A stretch of DNA of 64,000 nucleotides from Jaltomata sinuosa (taxonomy: Eukaryota; Streptophyta; Magnoliopsida; Solanales; Solanaceae), in the NCBI GenBank assembly GCA_003996215.1, contig QJPP01000273.1, forward strand, positions 248,001-312,000, given 5' to 3'. Made by a program: the position numbers and the translations under genes. This document shows, piece by piece, positions 9,931-21,979 of this stretch. Numbering within the stretch: the stretch's first letter is position 1; each line of letters starts with the position of its first letter. The notes under the pieces are model-generated. The model had not been told where the DNA came from, did no database searches, and saw only the letters and a list, made by a program, of their open reading frames with translations.

Positions 9931-10740
9931 CTTACTCTCTCTATCTTCAATTTGCTTTATATTGTGTTTTTCCTTTCTCTTCACCTTGTTATCAAGAGAA
10001 AGGTCATAAGGGTATAGTTTTTTTCTTTTCCTTTCCTTCCTTTTCTCAATTATTTTCCTTTTTTTTTTCTTTTTCTTTCTCTCACAAAAACACACACACT
10101 TGTGTGTCCTTTCTCTCTCTAAAATCTATTATGATTTTCTGTGTCACTGTAAACCAAAAAATTATTCTTTCATTTTCTTCCATTTGTCAGATTATGATAC
10201 ACCACGTGTTATGAAAAATTAATTTTTACAAAACCCCTTTTCATAATTCTTTTTTTTTTTTTAAAAAAATAATTAAATGCATTTATAGAGTATTTATCAT
10301 ACAAATGATTGGTTATATTGACATATATTACTAAATTTTCGAGGTTTTATTTTACCATTTTGTACCTTTTGAAGTGAATGGGTTGAAATTTTTGGGACCT
10401 CAGCTAGCAGGTACATATCATAATTACCATAAAAAAACACTTTTACATAGGGATCTTACCATTTATAGCTTAAAAAAGTTTTACCCTCCTAACCTTAAAA
10501 GGCAGAGCTAGAGGGACGTAAGGGGTTCATTCGAGTCTTCTCTGTCTGAAATCACACTATATACTATATGAGATCGAATTCCTTTTTTTTATGAACCTCT
10601 TTGGTGAAAATCATGTCTCTATCATGGAGGTAGTAGTTTGTAACCGTCGACAGTATATATAGTGATTATACACTGTATATTGGTTAAAAGTTTTGAAAAA
10701 TAAAGATTAAAAGTTATTTTTTGTTGTGAGTTTTGTTTGG

Positions 10741-11187
10741 GATCAGTGTCGGAGCTAGGCAGGGGTAAGGAGTTCATTTCCTCCGACGGAAAATTATATT
10801 ATATACATAAAGTTAAAATTATTTTTTTAATAGATATTGAACCTCCTTAACTTCTTAATTCGTGTATTTACTATTTCATATTTTTGAAATCTCTTAATGA
10901 AAATTCTGACTCCACCACTGATCGGGATGTTGTGTAGTGTATATATGTATAAGATCAGGGTCGGAGCCAGGCAGGAGGGGTAAGGGGTTCATCTGCACTC
11001 CCTCCGACTCAAAATTATACTGTATACATTACGCTAAAATTGTTTTTTACATATATATATATAGTAGATATTGAACCTCCTTAACTTCTTAATTCGTGTA
11101 TTTACTACTTCATATTTTTGAACCCTCTTAATGAAAATTCTGGCTCCATCACTGTTCGGGATGTTGTGTAGTGTATATATATATATG
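10741..11187. repeat. Direct duplication of a ~212-bp dispersed repeat
   Basis: Two units start at 10741 (GATCAGTGTCGGAGCTAGGC) and 10953 (GATCAGGGTCGGAGCCAGGC). Both pass through TAGATATTGAACCTCCTTAA and end in GGGATGTTGTGTAGTGTATA. They are highly similar, so the duplication is young. They stand directly before the leader-intron acceptor of the BLH1-like gene. A weaker relative starts near 10500, and others occur near 15230-15360, 17110 and 26700-26875. Confidence 0.8.
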
Positions 11188-11297
11188 CATGTTTTGCCTT
11201 TTATTTGGAAAAAAATGAGATATGTGGACTTACTTGACTTGAGACTTAATTTTGATTTTTTTCAGATTAGTTGGTGTTTGTAAAGAAAGAAAAAAAA

Positions 11298-14200
11298 ATG
11301 GCATCTTATTTTCATGGAAATTCAGAAATACAAGGAGGAAATGATGGATTGCAAACTTTAATACTAATGAATCCTAGCTATATTGGATTTTCTGAAACAC
11401 AACAACAACATCAGTCACCAGGTGGAGGAAGCAATAACAACAACAACAACATCATTTTCTTCAACTCCAATCATCCTGGAAACTCAATAAACTTATCTCA
11501 CGCGCCACCACCGCCGCCACCGCCGCCACCGCCGCCGCCTCCTTCGCAGCAGCAATTCATCGGTGTACCTACCGCCTTCACCGGTACTAACAACAACAAC
11601 AACGATTCGATCTCCGCTCTCCACGGCTTCCTAGCGCGGTCGTCCCAGTACGGTTTCTACAACCCGTCCAACGACATTACAGCGGCGCGTGAGGTCACAC
11701 GCGCCCAGCAACAAGGTCTATCTCTTAGCCTATCGTCGCAGCAGCCGGGGTTCGGGAACTTTAATGCAGCGCGTGAGATTGTTTCGCCTACGGCTTCGGC
11801 TTCGGCTTCGGCTTCAGGGGTACTACAACAGCAACAGCAGAGTGGTAGTAGTAGTGTGCCTTTGAGTTCTAAGTACTTGAAAGCAGCACAAGAGCTGCTT
11901 GATCAAGTTGTGAATGTTGGAAAATCAATGAATACTACTAATAGTACTAATACTACTGAAGTTGTTGTCAATGATGACGGGAAGAAATCGAAGAATATGG
12001 CGATAGCAACGACCGATATGGATGGCCAGTTGGAGGGAGGAGAGAGTAGTAGTAAACAACATGATGGTGCAGTTGCTGCAGCAGCAGAGCTAACTACAGC
12101 AGAGAGGCAAGAAATTCAAATGAAGAAAGCAAAACTTGTAAACATGCTTGATGAGGTAATTACTAGTACTAATAGTGATGTTTACTATTGTCTTTTTTTT
12201 CTTTCCGGTGTGTGTATCGCTCCTGTGTTGCTCGGACTCTTCAGAAATGTTGTAGTTCCATTCGTGTTGGATCAGAGTTTGAGTAGTCAGTCAGGAGAAG
12301 AAACTTCATATTCTTGAGCGTAGATTCTCAACTTCTTCATCTTTGTGTTTTTCGTTTGTCAAAAAGTCGGCACGTTAGGTTTGTCTCTGTCTAGATATGT
12401 GTAATTCTGTCTTTTTCGGTTTCCAACAAGTATTTGCAATCTTCAATAATAACAGCTGTCAGCGAGTGACACTGTGTGTCTTCCTCGTTGATAAGCTTGA
12501 CGGTCAGTAGGCAAAATGATGGCCTTGTTGGTTTCCGACGAATATTTACAATCTTCAATAACAGCCCTTAGTGGGTGACACTGTGTCTTCGTCATTGATA
12601 AGCTTGACAACGAGTAGACAGTTTGTTAATGTTGACCTATGTTGCTCGGACTCTCCAAATATGTTGTCGCGCCTGTGTCGGATCCTCCAAAAATGCACTA
12701 CTTTTGAAGGATCTGACACACAACTGTCGACATTTTTGAAGAGTCTGAGCAACATAGACGGCGGCCTTTCAGGTCTCTATCCAAAAAAAGTTGCATCAGA
12801 TCTTTTACTGAAAATAATACTAGTAATACTAAGAGCAAAAAGTAGCTGTCAAATGATAAAAGACCAAAAACTTCAAAAGTGTTACTTTAATCAGTGTACT
12901 GTCCTGACTCCTGACACTCTTGTAAGTAATATGAAATTTATAAAAACTCTCTTTTTGCTTGAGTCGAGGGTCCTTCGGAAACAGCCTTTCTACCTCCACG
13001 AGTTAGGGGTAAGGTTTGCGTATACTCTAAACTCCCCAGACCCCACTTGTGAGATTGTACTGTGTATGTCGTTGTTGGATTCTTGCTAATTCTTGGTTCA
13101 ATTTTGGTGTTAATGTATAGGTGGAACAGAGGTACAGACATTACCATCACCACATGCAGACAGTGATACATTGGTTGGAGCAAGCAGCTGGCATTGGATC
13201 AGCAAAAACATATACAGCATTGGCATTGCAGACGATTTCGAAGCAGTTTAGGTGTCTTAAGGACGCGATAATTGGCCAAATACGATCTGCAAGCAAGACG
13301 TTAGGCGAAGAGGATAGTTTGGGAGGGAAGATTGAAGGTTCAAGGCTTAAATTTGTTGACAATCAGCTAAGACAACAAAGGGCTTTGCAACAATTGGGAA
13401 TGATCCAGCATAATGCTTGGAGACCTCAGAGAGGATTGCCCGAACGAGCTGTTTCTGTTCTTCGCGCTTGGCTGTTTGAACATTTCCTCCATCCGTAAGT
13501 ACACAACAACCCTTTCTCAACTACGTTGCTCGGACTTTCCAAAAATACATAGACTTTTGAGGATCCAACACACACCTGACGATATTTTTGAAGAGTCCGA
13601 GCAACGTAGCTTAGCTTATAGGTTGTTAAGTTAGTACTGTATTCTGATAAATTGTGGCAATTTGTGTATAGTTATCCCAAGGATTCAGACAAAATGATGC
13701 TAGCAAAACAAACAGGGCTAACTAGGAGTCAGGTAAGTGATAACAAACATTGTCATTCTTGATTTTGAATGGCCTAACATCTTTAGATTCTCGAGTTGAT
13801 TTCTCAGATGTTCATTCAAGTAATAGTTATTATATCAGAAAGTCACGTTTCTTCTTGATTCCAATTTTCTTCAACAAAGAAAGTGATGTTCTGAGATAAT
13901 AACGGTTAGTTGAGTGACCATCTGACATATCAACTCTTGGATTCTCCGTTTATGGTTTTGACAAAGTTTTGTTTTTTGGACAATTCAGGTGTCGAATTGG
14001 TTCATCAATGCTCGAGTTCGTCTTTGGAAGCCAATGGTGGAAGAGATGTACTTGGAAGAGATCAAAGAACACGAACAGAACGGATTGGATCAAGAAAAGA
14101 CGAGCAAAATAGGCGAACAGAACGAAGATTCAACAACATCAAGATCCATTGCTGCACAAGACAAAAGCCCTGGTTCAGATAGCCAAAACAAAAGCTTTGT

Positions 14201-14825
14201 CTCAAACCAACACAACTCTGCTTCAACAATGCCAATGTCCAATGCCACTTCCATATCCCCTATCGGTATGAGCATCCGTAACCAGTCTGCAGGTTTCAAC
14301 CTCATCGGATCACCAGAGATTGAAAGCATCAACATTACTCAAGGAAGTCCAAAGAAACCGAGGAGCAACGAGATGTTGCATTCACCAAACAGCATTCCAT
14401 CTATCAACATGGATATAAAGCCTGATGAGGAGCAAATGTCGATGAAGTTTGGGGACGATAGGCAGGACAGAGACGGATTCTCACTAATGGGAGGACCGAT
14501 GAACTTCATGGGAGGATTCGGAGCCTATCCCATTGGAGAAATTGCTCGGTTTAGCACCGAGCAATTCTCAGCACCATACTCAGCCAGTGGCACAGTTTCA
14601 CTCACTCTTGGCCTTCCACACAACGAAAACCTATCAATGTCAGCAACACACCACAGTTTCCTTCCAATTCCCACACAAAACATCCAAATTGGTGAAGCAA
14701 ATCATGAGTTTGGTAGCCTAAACACACCAACATCAGCTCACTCAACAACAAGTGTTTACGAAAACTTCAACATTCAAAACAGAAAGAGGTTCGCGGCACC
14801 CTTGTTACCTGATTTTGTCGCCTGA
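11298..14825 (+). CDS. BLH1: BEL1-like TALE homeodomain transcription factor (BLH1-like)
   Basis: Nuclear TALE transcription factor expected to act as a heterodimer with KNOX proteins. Coding exons are 11298-12155, 13121-13494, 13672-13732 and 13989-14825, all with GT-AG introns in register, giving 709 aa. The ATG at 11298 yields MASYFHGN, the typical BLH1 N-terminus; the frame further upstream has no ATG. Low-complexity Asn, Gln, Ser-Ala and a run of Pro (coded by CCG/CCA repeats) fill residues about 50-185. An SKY motif is at 191-193, the BELL domain covers about 261-350, and the three-amino-acid-loop homeodomain about 386-448, with recognition-helix WFINARVR from W435. A C-terminal ZIBEL-like motif VSLTLGLPH begins at 634. 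Intron 1 contains a TS SINE and a foldback MITE, and intron 2 another foldback MITE. No defect is seen. Confidence 0.93.
12225..12312 (+). mobile_element. Half-copy of foldback MITE in intron 1
   Basis: GTTGCTCGGACTCTTCAGAAATGTTG and CGTGTTGGATCAG match the left arm of the complete foldback MITE 415 bp downstream. The right arm is absent. It lies in intron 1 of the BLH1-like gene. Confidence 0.6.
12640..12758. mobile_element. ~119-bp foldback MITE in BLH1-like intron 1
   Basis: The left arm TATGTTGCTCGGACTCTCC is the inverse complement of the right arm (AGAGTCTGAGCAACATA), and the complementarity runs through GGATCCTCCAAAAATG / CTTTTGAAGGATC to a short loop. Nearly the whole element can fold into one hairpin. 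Copies at 13523-13610 and 18793-18912 show it is a mobile family frequent in Solanaceae introns and flanks. Confidence 0.85.
12956..13085 (+). mobile_element. TS-type SINE in BLH1-like intron 1
   Basis: Plus-strand copy with GTCGAGGGTCCTTCGGAAAC, TAAGGTTTGCGTATACTCTA, CCCCAGACCCCACTTGTG and a GTTGTTGGATT tail. It ends about 35 bp before the intron 1 acceptor, unusually close to the splice site. Confidence 0.82.
13523..13610. mobile_element. Short foldback MITE in BLH1-like intron 2
   Basis: Terminal arms CTACGTTGCTCGGACT and AGTCCGAGCAACGTAG are perfect inverted complements. Internal parts match the 12640-12758 copy with a deletion in the middle. It occupies about half of the 177-bp intron 2. 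Confidence 0.85.
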
Positions 14826-14839
14826 CAAAAGAAAAACAG

Positions 14840-14919
14840 GAATTAGCGACAGACAACTTCTGTTGCTAAACAAGAACATGAATTAGCGACAGACAACTTC
14901 TGTTGCTAAACAACAACAA
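14840..14919 (+). repeat. 40-bp tandem duplication in the BLH1-like 3' UTR
   Basis: The 40-bp unit beginning AATTAGCGACAGACAACTTC occurs at 14841 and 14881, right after the stop codon. Each unit has a small hairpin potential (GCGACAG paired with CTGTTGC). BEL1-like 3' UTRs can carry RNA-mobility signals in potato; a role here is not shown. Confidence 0.8.
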
Positions 14920-14925
14920 AAACGC

Positions 14926-17085
14926 GTCTTTAGTATATTGTTTTCTCTTCTATCATGGTAGTGTAAAGAATCAAGAAACAAGTTTTACATAGTTACATAG
15001 TTCCTATACATTGGAGATGAAGAACCATTTAAGTTCTTCAAAAATAGATAGATTTTCTAGGCTAGTTCTAGAAGATATATATATATGGTTGAGGGATTGT
15101 ATATTAATTTTGTTGCTGCAGATAGGCATAGTTAAATTGGGCTTGTTATATATTGGATGTGGGAAAAAATTTAGTTATTTTGGGTGGTGTAAATAAATAA
15201 TACTCCATCCATTTTAGCCAATCTTTGTTAATTCTCTTTCCCTCTTCAATCATAAATCTATTACTGTTCGTCGAAAATTATACTGTATATATCTTCTTGG
15301 TATGCTTACTTCTTCGTATTTTGAATATGTTAGAGTGAGGATTCTGATTCCGTCACTAATCTATTTTTCATGAGTTAAAAGTCTAATAACTACACTATTT
15401 GAGCCTAGAAGTCAAAATATACAAAAGTGTAAGTCACACTCAATTATTTGGTGAAAATGATTTTTCTATCATTCTCATCATAGTTAAGTGGGAATTTAGT
15501 TCAAATCATTTCCCTCCTAGAGATATAATTTTAGAAAGTCAACATTTTGAACTTAGAAATTTTCATTATAATATATTAATATCCTCCTTGTTTTTAGCAT
15601 TCATATTTCAACATTGGGTGGCCCCCAACACATACACCAACCCCGAAGGAGCGGAAGGTACAATATGAAATCATTTGATATGAAGTTGAAGTTTTGTTTA
15701 AGCATGTAATTTGAATTTTTTAAGTTGTATTTTTTTCTCATAAACATGAAAAAAATTCATAAGTTGTGAAAATTATTAAATTTTCCTGAATTCTTATAAA
15801 ATGTTATCAAATGAGCAAACTATAGTTCATAAATAGGATATTGTACTATCCTAAGACTTGCATTCATAAATCGCAAATTTTCATGTGCCTTTTATAAATA
15901 AATGTTTGCGATTACAAACTTTCAAGTACACATAATTTATAAAGATTCACTAGTCAACAATAATAGTAATTAGTTATTCTTTAATATAATCATTTCATAT
16001 GGTACGGACAATCTCTTCAGGCCGAACATGCATCTTTTTTGATGATTTTTTTTTTTACAAAATATAAACTTATGGATCAAATTTTGTATTTAGTTGAAAT
16101 CATGATATTTTGAGTAAAGTAGTGTCACGCGCTATTGCTTCGTTGATTTTTTTTATATATATATTAAATATGTATATTATATTCTCTCTGTTCACTTTTA
16201 CTTGTCCAATATCGTAAATATCATCACCAAGAAGAGATATGATATTGTACAAATAAAAAGTCATCTCAAATCTCAAGTTTCTATGTACAAATAGAAGGAA
16301 TAAAAGCCTAATTAGAATAATGTCAATATTTGAATTATCTTCAAACTTTAATATCAAGGAATTCTATGGATGGAAATTTAACAGAATATAGCCATTATTC
16401 TATGAAATAATCATCCACACCCCCCCCCCCCTCTCCCACCCACCCCCAAAAAAAACCTCAAAAATAGAAAAGAGAGAACTAATAAAATGAAATCCTAATT
16501 TCCTTTTTGGAAAGATAGTGATGGATCATTTGAAAATGAAATGTACCTAACAAAGATAGTTAATTATAGATACAAGTTACATTGAGAATCATTTTTGTCC
16601 TTGGAAATTTTTTCTTTGTTTGGGAAATTGCTTGATTAGATTAGAATACTTTTTCACTTGTCTTTTTTTTTTTATAAAAAAAAATGAATAAATATTCTCT
16701 CCGTGTCAATTTGTTTGGCCTATTTTGACTTGGCACGTAGTTTAATAAAATAAAGAAGACTTCTGAATTTTGTGGCCTTAAATTAAAGATATGTCAAATG
16801 TACTAAAATGCTCTTTAATTTTGTGGTTTTAAAGATACCACGTGAAAAGTTGGAATTAAAGAGTTGGTAAAAAGACAAAGGGTCATTCTCTTTTAAATGG
16901 ACTAAAAAGAAAAGTAGGTCAAACAAATTGAAACGGGGGAGTAACATTTTAAAGTGTTCTTTCTCTTATATGTTGCTATCAATTCTTTTGGAAATAATCT
17001 TTGCTTTTGTGATTTTTTTTTTAATTTGCACCTAATTGTTCCTTCCAATATTTGATAACTAGGGTTCTTGATTCTTGACCCAAAT
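14926..17085. other. Intergenic stretch with decayed repeats
   Basis: No convincing gene. The first few hundred bases probably include the rest of the BLH1-like 3' UTR. A decayed relative of the 212-bp repeat lies at about 15230-15360. A poly-C run is at about 16421-16431. The only clear mobile element is the Stowaway-like copy listed separately at 16693. Confidence 0.5.
16693..16945. mobile_element. Stowaway-like MITE
   Basis: Left end ATATTCTCTCCGTGTCAATTT and right end AAATTGAAACGGGGGAGTAAC are inverted matches with TA at the borders. Internal TTTGGCCTATTTTGACTTGGC and CACGTGAAAAG segments match other copies in this window (60180, 35430). Confidence 0.72.
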
Positions 17086-17393
17086 GCAAGTTGTTTTTTC
17101 ACTCATTTATGTAGGGATGGAGTTAGAGGGACGAAAGGGTTTATCCAAACCTCCTTTTGACACTGCGTTTAGTGCTTATGAGTACATGCAAGTTGTTTTT
17201 CACACCTTTATGAAGGGACAGAATTAGAGGGATGAAAGGGTTTATCCGAACCTCCTTTTGACATTGCGTTTAGTGCCTATGAGTACATGCAAGTTGTTTT
17301 TCACACCTTTATGAAGGGACAGAATTAGAGGGATGAAAGGGTTTATTCGAACCTCCTTTTGACATTGCGTTTAGTGCCTATGAGTACATGCAA
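17086..17393. repeat. 101-bp tandem repeat, about three copies
   Basis: The word GAGTACATGCAAGTTG recurs at 17180 and 17281 and its first half again at 17382, an exact 101-bp period. The second and third units are nearly identical, including AGAATTAGAGGGATGAAAGG, while the first has diverged. Probably recent unequal crossing-over of a dispersed repeat related to the 10741 units. Confidence 0.88.
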
Positions 17394-18406
17394 ACGAGAA
17401 ATCTCTTGTAGTCGATTAGCACACAATTTAAAACTCAGTGGATAATGGGCAATTTCTCTATCATTCTCTATTTAAATACTACCATTTTTAAAAATCCAAA
17501 TCAGGGTTAGAACTTGTGATAGATGAGTAATTCACACATCATACGTTGTGCTCTCACCATTGAATCAAAAGCTAAGAGCAATTTCAGAGTTAGTATATGC
17601 TATTACACTTTACAACCAAAAGTTTCTTGAAAGGAAAGGATATAAATGCTGAGTGTGTAAATAAAGTTTCACATTGGTGGCAGAAAGTTACATATAAGGT
17701 GTATGAATACTCTTAATTATGTGAAATTTTTTGGAGAAGTAAATAGTGAGCTTGATTCAAATTAGAAAATATCACATCACGTTAAGAGCATTATCGATTA
17801 TTTTATCTCAATAATTGGTATCAGAACTAATGATTCAACCATACGAATATCAAATTGGTGGAGTGATTGCGTGGGGCCCAACTTATTGTCATTGCCCGTC
17901 TACATATCGAATTACTATCTTTACTTGTAGCTTTGAGATACATACACATAAATAGAAGCATATAAGCTTTGGTGGGTAGTGGTTATGATACTCATATTAT
18001 GTGGATGACACACAATTGATCCGAGATAAGCCCATTTAGATTTAGTCATGGGTCATGTGAAATTTAGTTGTTTGGCATGTGTGAACAAAGTCTCATTCCA
18101 ATAGCTAAAAAGAAAAGAAAGTTATCTATAAGATGTATGAATACCCCTACTTTTAATGAGCGAGGTCTTTCAGAGAAAATGGTAGGAGTTTAATCCAAAT
18201 CGGATATTATCACACCATATTAAGAGTATGTTTCCCGGTTTTAACCCAACAATAAACGCCCCATCCATCTCAAGCTATCCAAATCTTAAGAGTTCCCTTG
18301 TAATGAATGGACACAATTGAACATGGTTCTTACAAAGGCCATCTGGAACCAGTTTCATGCATGACACTTGTGGCCAAGATTGAACCAATTTCGATACCAA
18401 CAACAT

Positions 18407-18513
18407 TTGTGTAATCACACAAGTGGAGTCCAAAGAGGGTAGATGTATGCATACCTTACCCCTACCTTTGCGGGGTAGAGGTAGAGAGGTTGTTTCCGAG
18501 AAATACCATTTAG
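18407..18513 (-). mobile_element. TS-type SINE
   Basis: Minus-strand copy with complement words ATCACACAAGTGGAGTCC, GTATGCATACCTTACCCC and AGAGAGGTTGTTTCCGAG. The 5' end is truncated. Confidence 0.7.
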
Positions 18514-18792
18514 GGCAGAAACCAGCAAGATCTGTGACTAGTTCTGAACTTAGGTAAACAAAATTACAAGATAAATGGTCAGTGTAGAAGGATATAACAG
18601 TATATCAACTGAAAATCAATCATTTTATTGTTTTGTGTCCTTTTCTGGTTCTAATTTCCTCCTCTAAAATTCACAATTGAAGGGAAATAGCCAAAGACAA
18701 GTAGAAGTGGTTCATGGTTCATCGGAAAATGACTCATGCGAACGACTAGCAACAATTTTGAGCTAGTTGCACAAGGATAACCATATGCATTC

Positions 18793-18912
18793 AATGTTGC
18801 TCAGACTCTCCAAAAATGTCGCTCCACCTGTGTGTCACATGCTGCAAAAATACATTAGTTTTGAAGAATCTGATAGACACCCAGTGACACTTTGGAAAGT
18901 CCGAGCAACATA
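18793..18912. mobile_element. Foldback MITE, third copy
   Basis: Ends ATGTTGCTCAGACTCTCC and AAGTCCGAGCAACAT are inverted repeats, with the same internal layout as the BLH1-like intron copies. More diverged internally. Confidence 0.8.
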
Positions 18913-18994
18913 ATCTGCCTTACCAGCTCAAAGGTAGCACTACAAAGGAGAAAGTTCAGTTAATTTTCTTAAAGAAAATGAAGGCTAAAATAGA

Positions 18995-19120
18995 GCAACA
19001 ACATATCCAATGTAATCCCACAAGTGAGGTCCGGGGAAGGTAGGATGTATGCAAACCTTACCCCTACCTATGTGGGGTAGAGAGGTTATTTCCGATAGAC
19101 CCTCTGCTCAAAGCTAATAG
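18995..19120 (-). mobile_element. TS-type SINE
   Basis: Minus-strand copy starting at a CAACAACAT tail, then AATCCCACAAGTGAGGTCC, ACCTTACCCCTACC and GATAGACCCTCTGCTC. Well preserved. Confidence 0.8.
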
Positions 19121-19491
19121 AACTAACTAACAAGCAGATTCAGATTTGACCAAGAACATCAGTTGTCATCTCTCTAGGAGTAAGCTTTCCAATGTAAGAA
19201 CATAAGTTGTCATCAATCATCACTTGGCATACAGTTTCAAGGCAGAATTCCAGTTTTTTCGAGTTCTGCGTATATTGCTGAAAGAGATTGATATTCTTCA
19301 TAAAAAACTAAGCATCAAAGCACGGAGGGAGACAAAATAGGGGTTACTTTACAGAACCTAGGCCATTTTAAGACGTCTTACCAGTTCAGCTATGTCATAA
19401 TTCAAAAGAATAAAAGAAAGCTTTCAGCATATAATCAGCGACGCAAAAAGGAGGATACCTAAATCCTAGAATTGGCAAAAGTACAGAGAAG

Positions 19492-21652
19492 TCATACTGC
19501 CTTAGCTGTATTGTGCTCTTCCCCGAGTGCTGCCAGCCTTCGCTTGGCAACCTTGGACCTGTAACACCATACTTCAAATGCCTCGGTGAGGTCTGGATAT
19601 CGAATCTGTTGATTTTCCAACCACTCTGTTAAAATGTCTGTCTGATCAACTGACGGCAATGTAAGTATAATAGCAACAAATGCTGACTCCAAAGATTGCC
19701 AGATTTCACTATCGACTTTTAGTGTGAGATCATTCTCAGTTTCCTCGGAGACAGAATCGATTAAAGGCTTCATGGTACGGACAAAAGGAAGCCAGAGCTT
19801 CACCATGTGAAGTCGTTTTACTGTAGGTAACACAACTATACCATATCCTACTGCCTCTAATACTTTTGCAGTCACCTCGAGAACCTTCAGCTTTGTCTTG
19901 AGAATTTGATTTTCTGCATCTTTTTGTTGAACGATTGTTACTAATTTCACTGACAACTCCGTCCAGCTGCAAACAAAATCTCTGATAATCTCCAACTTTC
20001 CTAATATCTGACATGCCCATAACAAATCTGTTAAACAAGAATGCAACGATTGCATTTTCCCAGGATCTGAAATCGATTCTTGGAGGTCACACAGTAGAGA
20101 TTCTACAAGGCTGTTAAATCTATCAAACAGCTTCTTGACACATCGCATGACTTCTAGCTTTATTTCTTCATCAGCGGTCAGTAAAGGAGCATCATCGTCC
20201 TCAGTAAGCATGTATTCAAGCTGTTCTTGAGCAGTGTTTTTCAGATCATTCAAAGGTGAAGGAGGTGATGACGTAGCAAATTGAAGGGTTGCAAGAAAAA
20301 TCTTCATTACTGCAGTAGGATTGACTGGTTGGAGGCGAGCAAGTACTGGTTCCACCTTAGATCCCATGCTTGGTATAGTATTTAATATCTCCTCCTCTTC
20401 AGCTTCCTCCCAAGGGACTGCTTCCAAATAATCCACACATACTGCAATAATTCTTGGGCATCCAAGCTTGACAGCAACTCGCAAAATGCCAAGTGCATTC
20501 TTGACACCATGGCAAACTTCTGTCATTAAGCCATCCGCAATGACATAAAAGAGTCGAAGGACATTGACATGGGAATCCAGGTCAGGTTCTTCACAGTAAA
20601 CCTCAACACAATTGCGTGAATCCAGAATCTGACATGTCGGCCAACTATCTGATAACCGATCAGCAAAATATTTGCTCTCTTCAACGAGAATATGTGAATG
20701 GCAGTAAAGCCAATCATCACGGCCATCTTGTGTTCTAATTCTTATGACAACATCACTGGTTGGTCTATCTCCAATCTTGCTTGGTGTCTTCAATTCATCA
20801 GGCTGCAAGGGGGAATGATATAGGTTAGTAAACGTGATAAATTATTGATAATATTCAGCAGGCCAATCAATAAGAGAAAAGCTGGATGTAAGCTTCTATG
20901 ATGCCTTGAAATGATTAACGTTCCTACTTCAATCCTTAATGAACCTTCCATTAGCATAGAAAAGTGAAGGCAACGCACAGGAGCAGCCAAAGAAGTAGAT
21001 GCAAAATCAACATTCCAAAACAAATTCATGTACATGGCTCTTAAGGCAAGGGAAGGTCTAACTGCACTTAGTCAGTCAGGTGAAGGCCAAACGCCTCGCA
21101 GCCATACCCCTTCTGGCATGAGGAGTTCGACTCTTAGCCTAAACATGAGGTGTAAACCACCTCTTTAGCTTTCCTTCCCCGTCACAAAAAAGACAACATT
21201 TAGGACATTTATATTATTCAAAAGTTAAATTGAGTAACCTATGCTATATGTACACATTAAGAGAAAATGGAATCTGTCTAAAGTTTTACCTAACAAAATA
21301 TTAGGGGAATAAACAAATTTCCAACTTCCACGGACTCATATCACCTTCTGACTCTTCTAATTTTTTTGAATTATTAAAGCATTCCAAGTTAAAAGATAAG
21401 GGAAGGTTCACACTCAAAAGGCAGAACCCTTGCTCATGTGCCTTGCCTGGCCAAAGCTGGACTGTCTCGGCTTACGCCTTTTCCATTCATATCATCAGAA
21501 ATATCTTGAAATGTTTCAAATAGAAAGTTAGGTGAATTGTTGCATCAAGAGTTTCCTGTTTATTTCCAATTTCCAACGCTCCGGTGATATGACAGAAGAG
21601 CCATTTCTTTTAGTTTTCTATACTATGCAAAGACACTTACGGCTGTCTCCAT
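19492..21652 (-). CDS. BTB/POZ domain protein, At3g05675 type (440 aa)
   Basis: Probable substrate adaptor of a cullin-3 E3 ligase. The coding sequence has two exons. The 12-nt first part (21641-21652) codes META and the rest is 19492-20802. The splice is GACAGCC|GTAAGT joined to CCTTGCAG|CCTGATG and restores METAPDELK in frame. The apparent continuation of the second exon upstream starts at a TTG that is part of the 3' splice site, so it is not the start. A BTB fold covers about residues 20-95 (TSDVVIRIRT, YCHSHILVEESKYF). A BACK-like helical region and a long helical C-terminal half follow. The family is conserved and single-copy-like in plants, with biochemical function largely undefined. 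Confidence 0.88.
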
Positions 21653-21696
21653 TAATGCACAAGACTAATTGGTGTTGCTTCGATGCATTGTAAGAC
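21641..21696 (-). other. Small start-codon exon of the BTB gene, with uORF
   Basis: A 56-nt exon is bounded by ATTTGCAG at its 5' side and GTAAGT at its 3' side. It holds a 7-residue upstream ORF (ATGCATCGAAGC through TAG), followed by the main ATG 12 nt before the donor site. The uORF ends before the main start, so re-initiation or leaky scanning would be needed. Confidence 0.7.
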
Positions 21697-21979
21697 CTGC
21701 AAATAGAAAGGATAGCAGAACAGCTTAAATCAGATTCTGTATTCAATCAGAAACTATGCATCGCCAACCAAGTCCAACAGAAGTTTCTTTTGGATAACTA
21801 AATTCCAACAGAACTTCTTGTCTTTTTTCGATAGATAAAGATCCGAAGAGAAATTTAAACAACAAAACTGATAAACATTAGATTTACCAATATTACTTAA
21901 CTATGAGATGTTCTAATTGGTTAACCTAAAAACACATAAAAGAATCAAAAGAAAAAGTTCTAGAGTAGTCATTAATAGT

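Noticed and set aside
11271..11297. N-terminal extension MVFVKKEKK of the BLH1-like protein
   Set aside because: It would begin at TTG next to the leader-intron acceptor; the first ATG at 11298 gives the conserved MASYFHGN start.
12156..12317. Continuation of the BLH1-like frame beyond exon 1
   Set aside because: It reads through the intron and into a MITE half-copy; joining 12155 to 13121 restores the conserved BELL domain instead.
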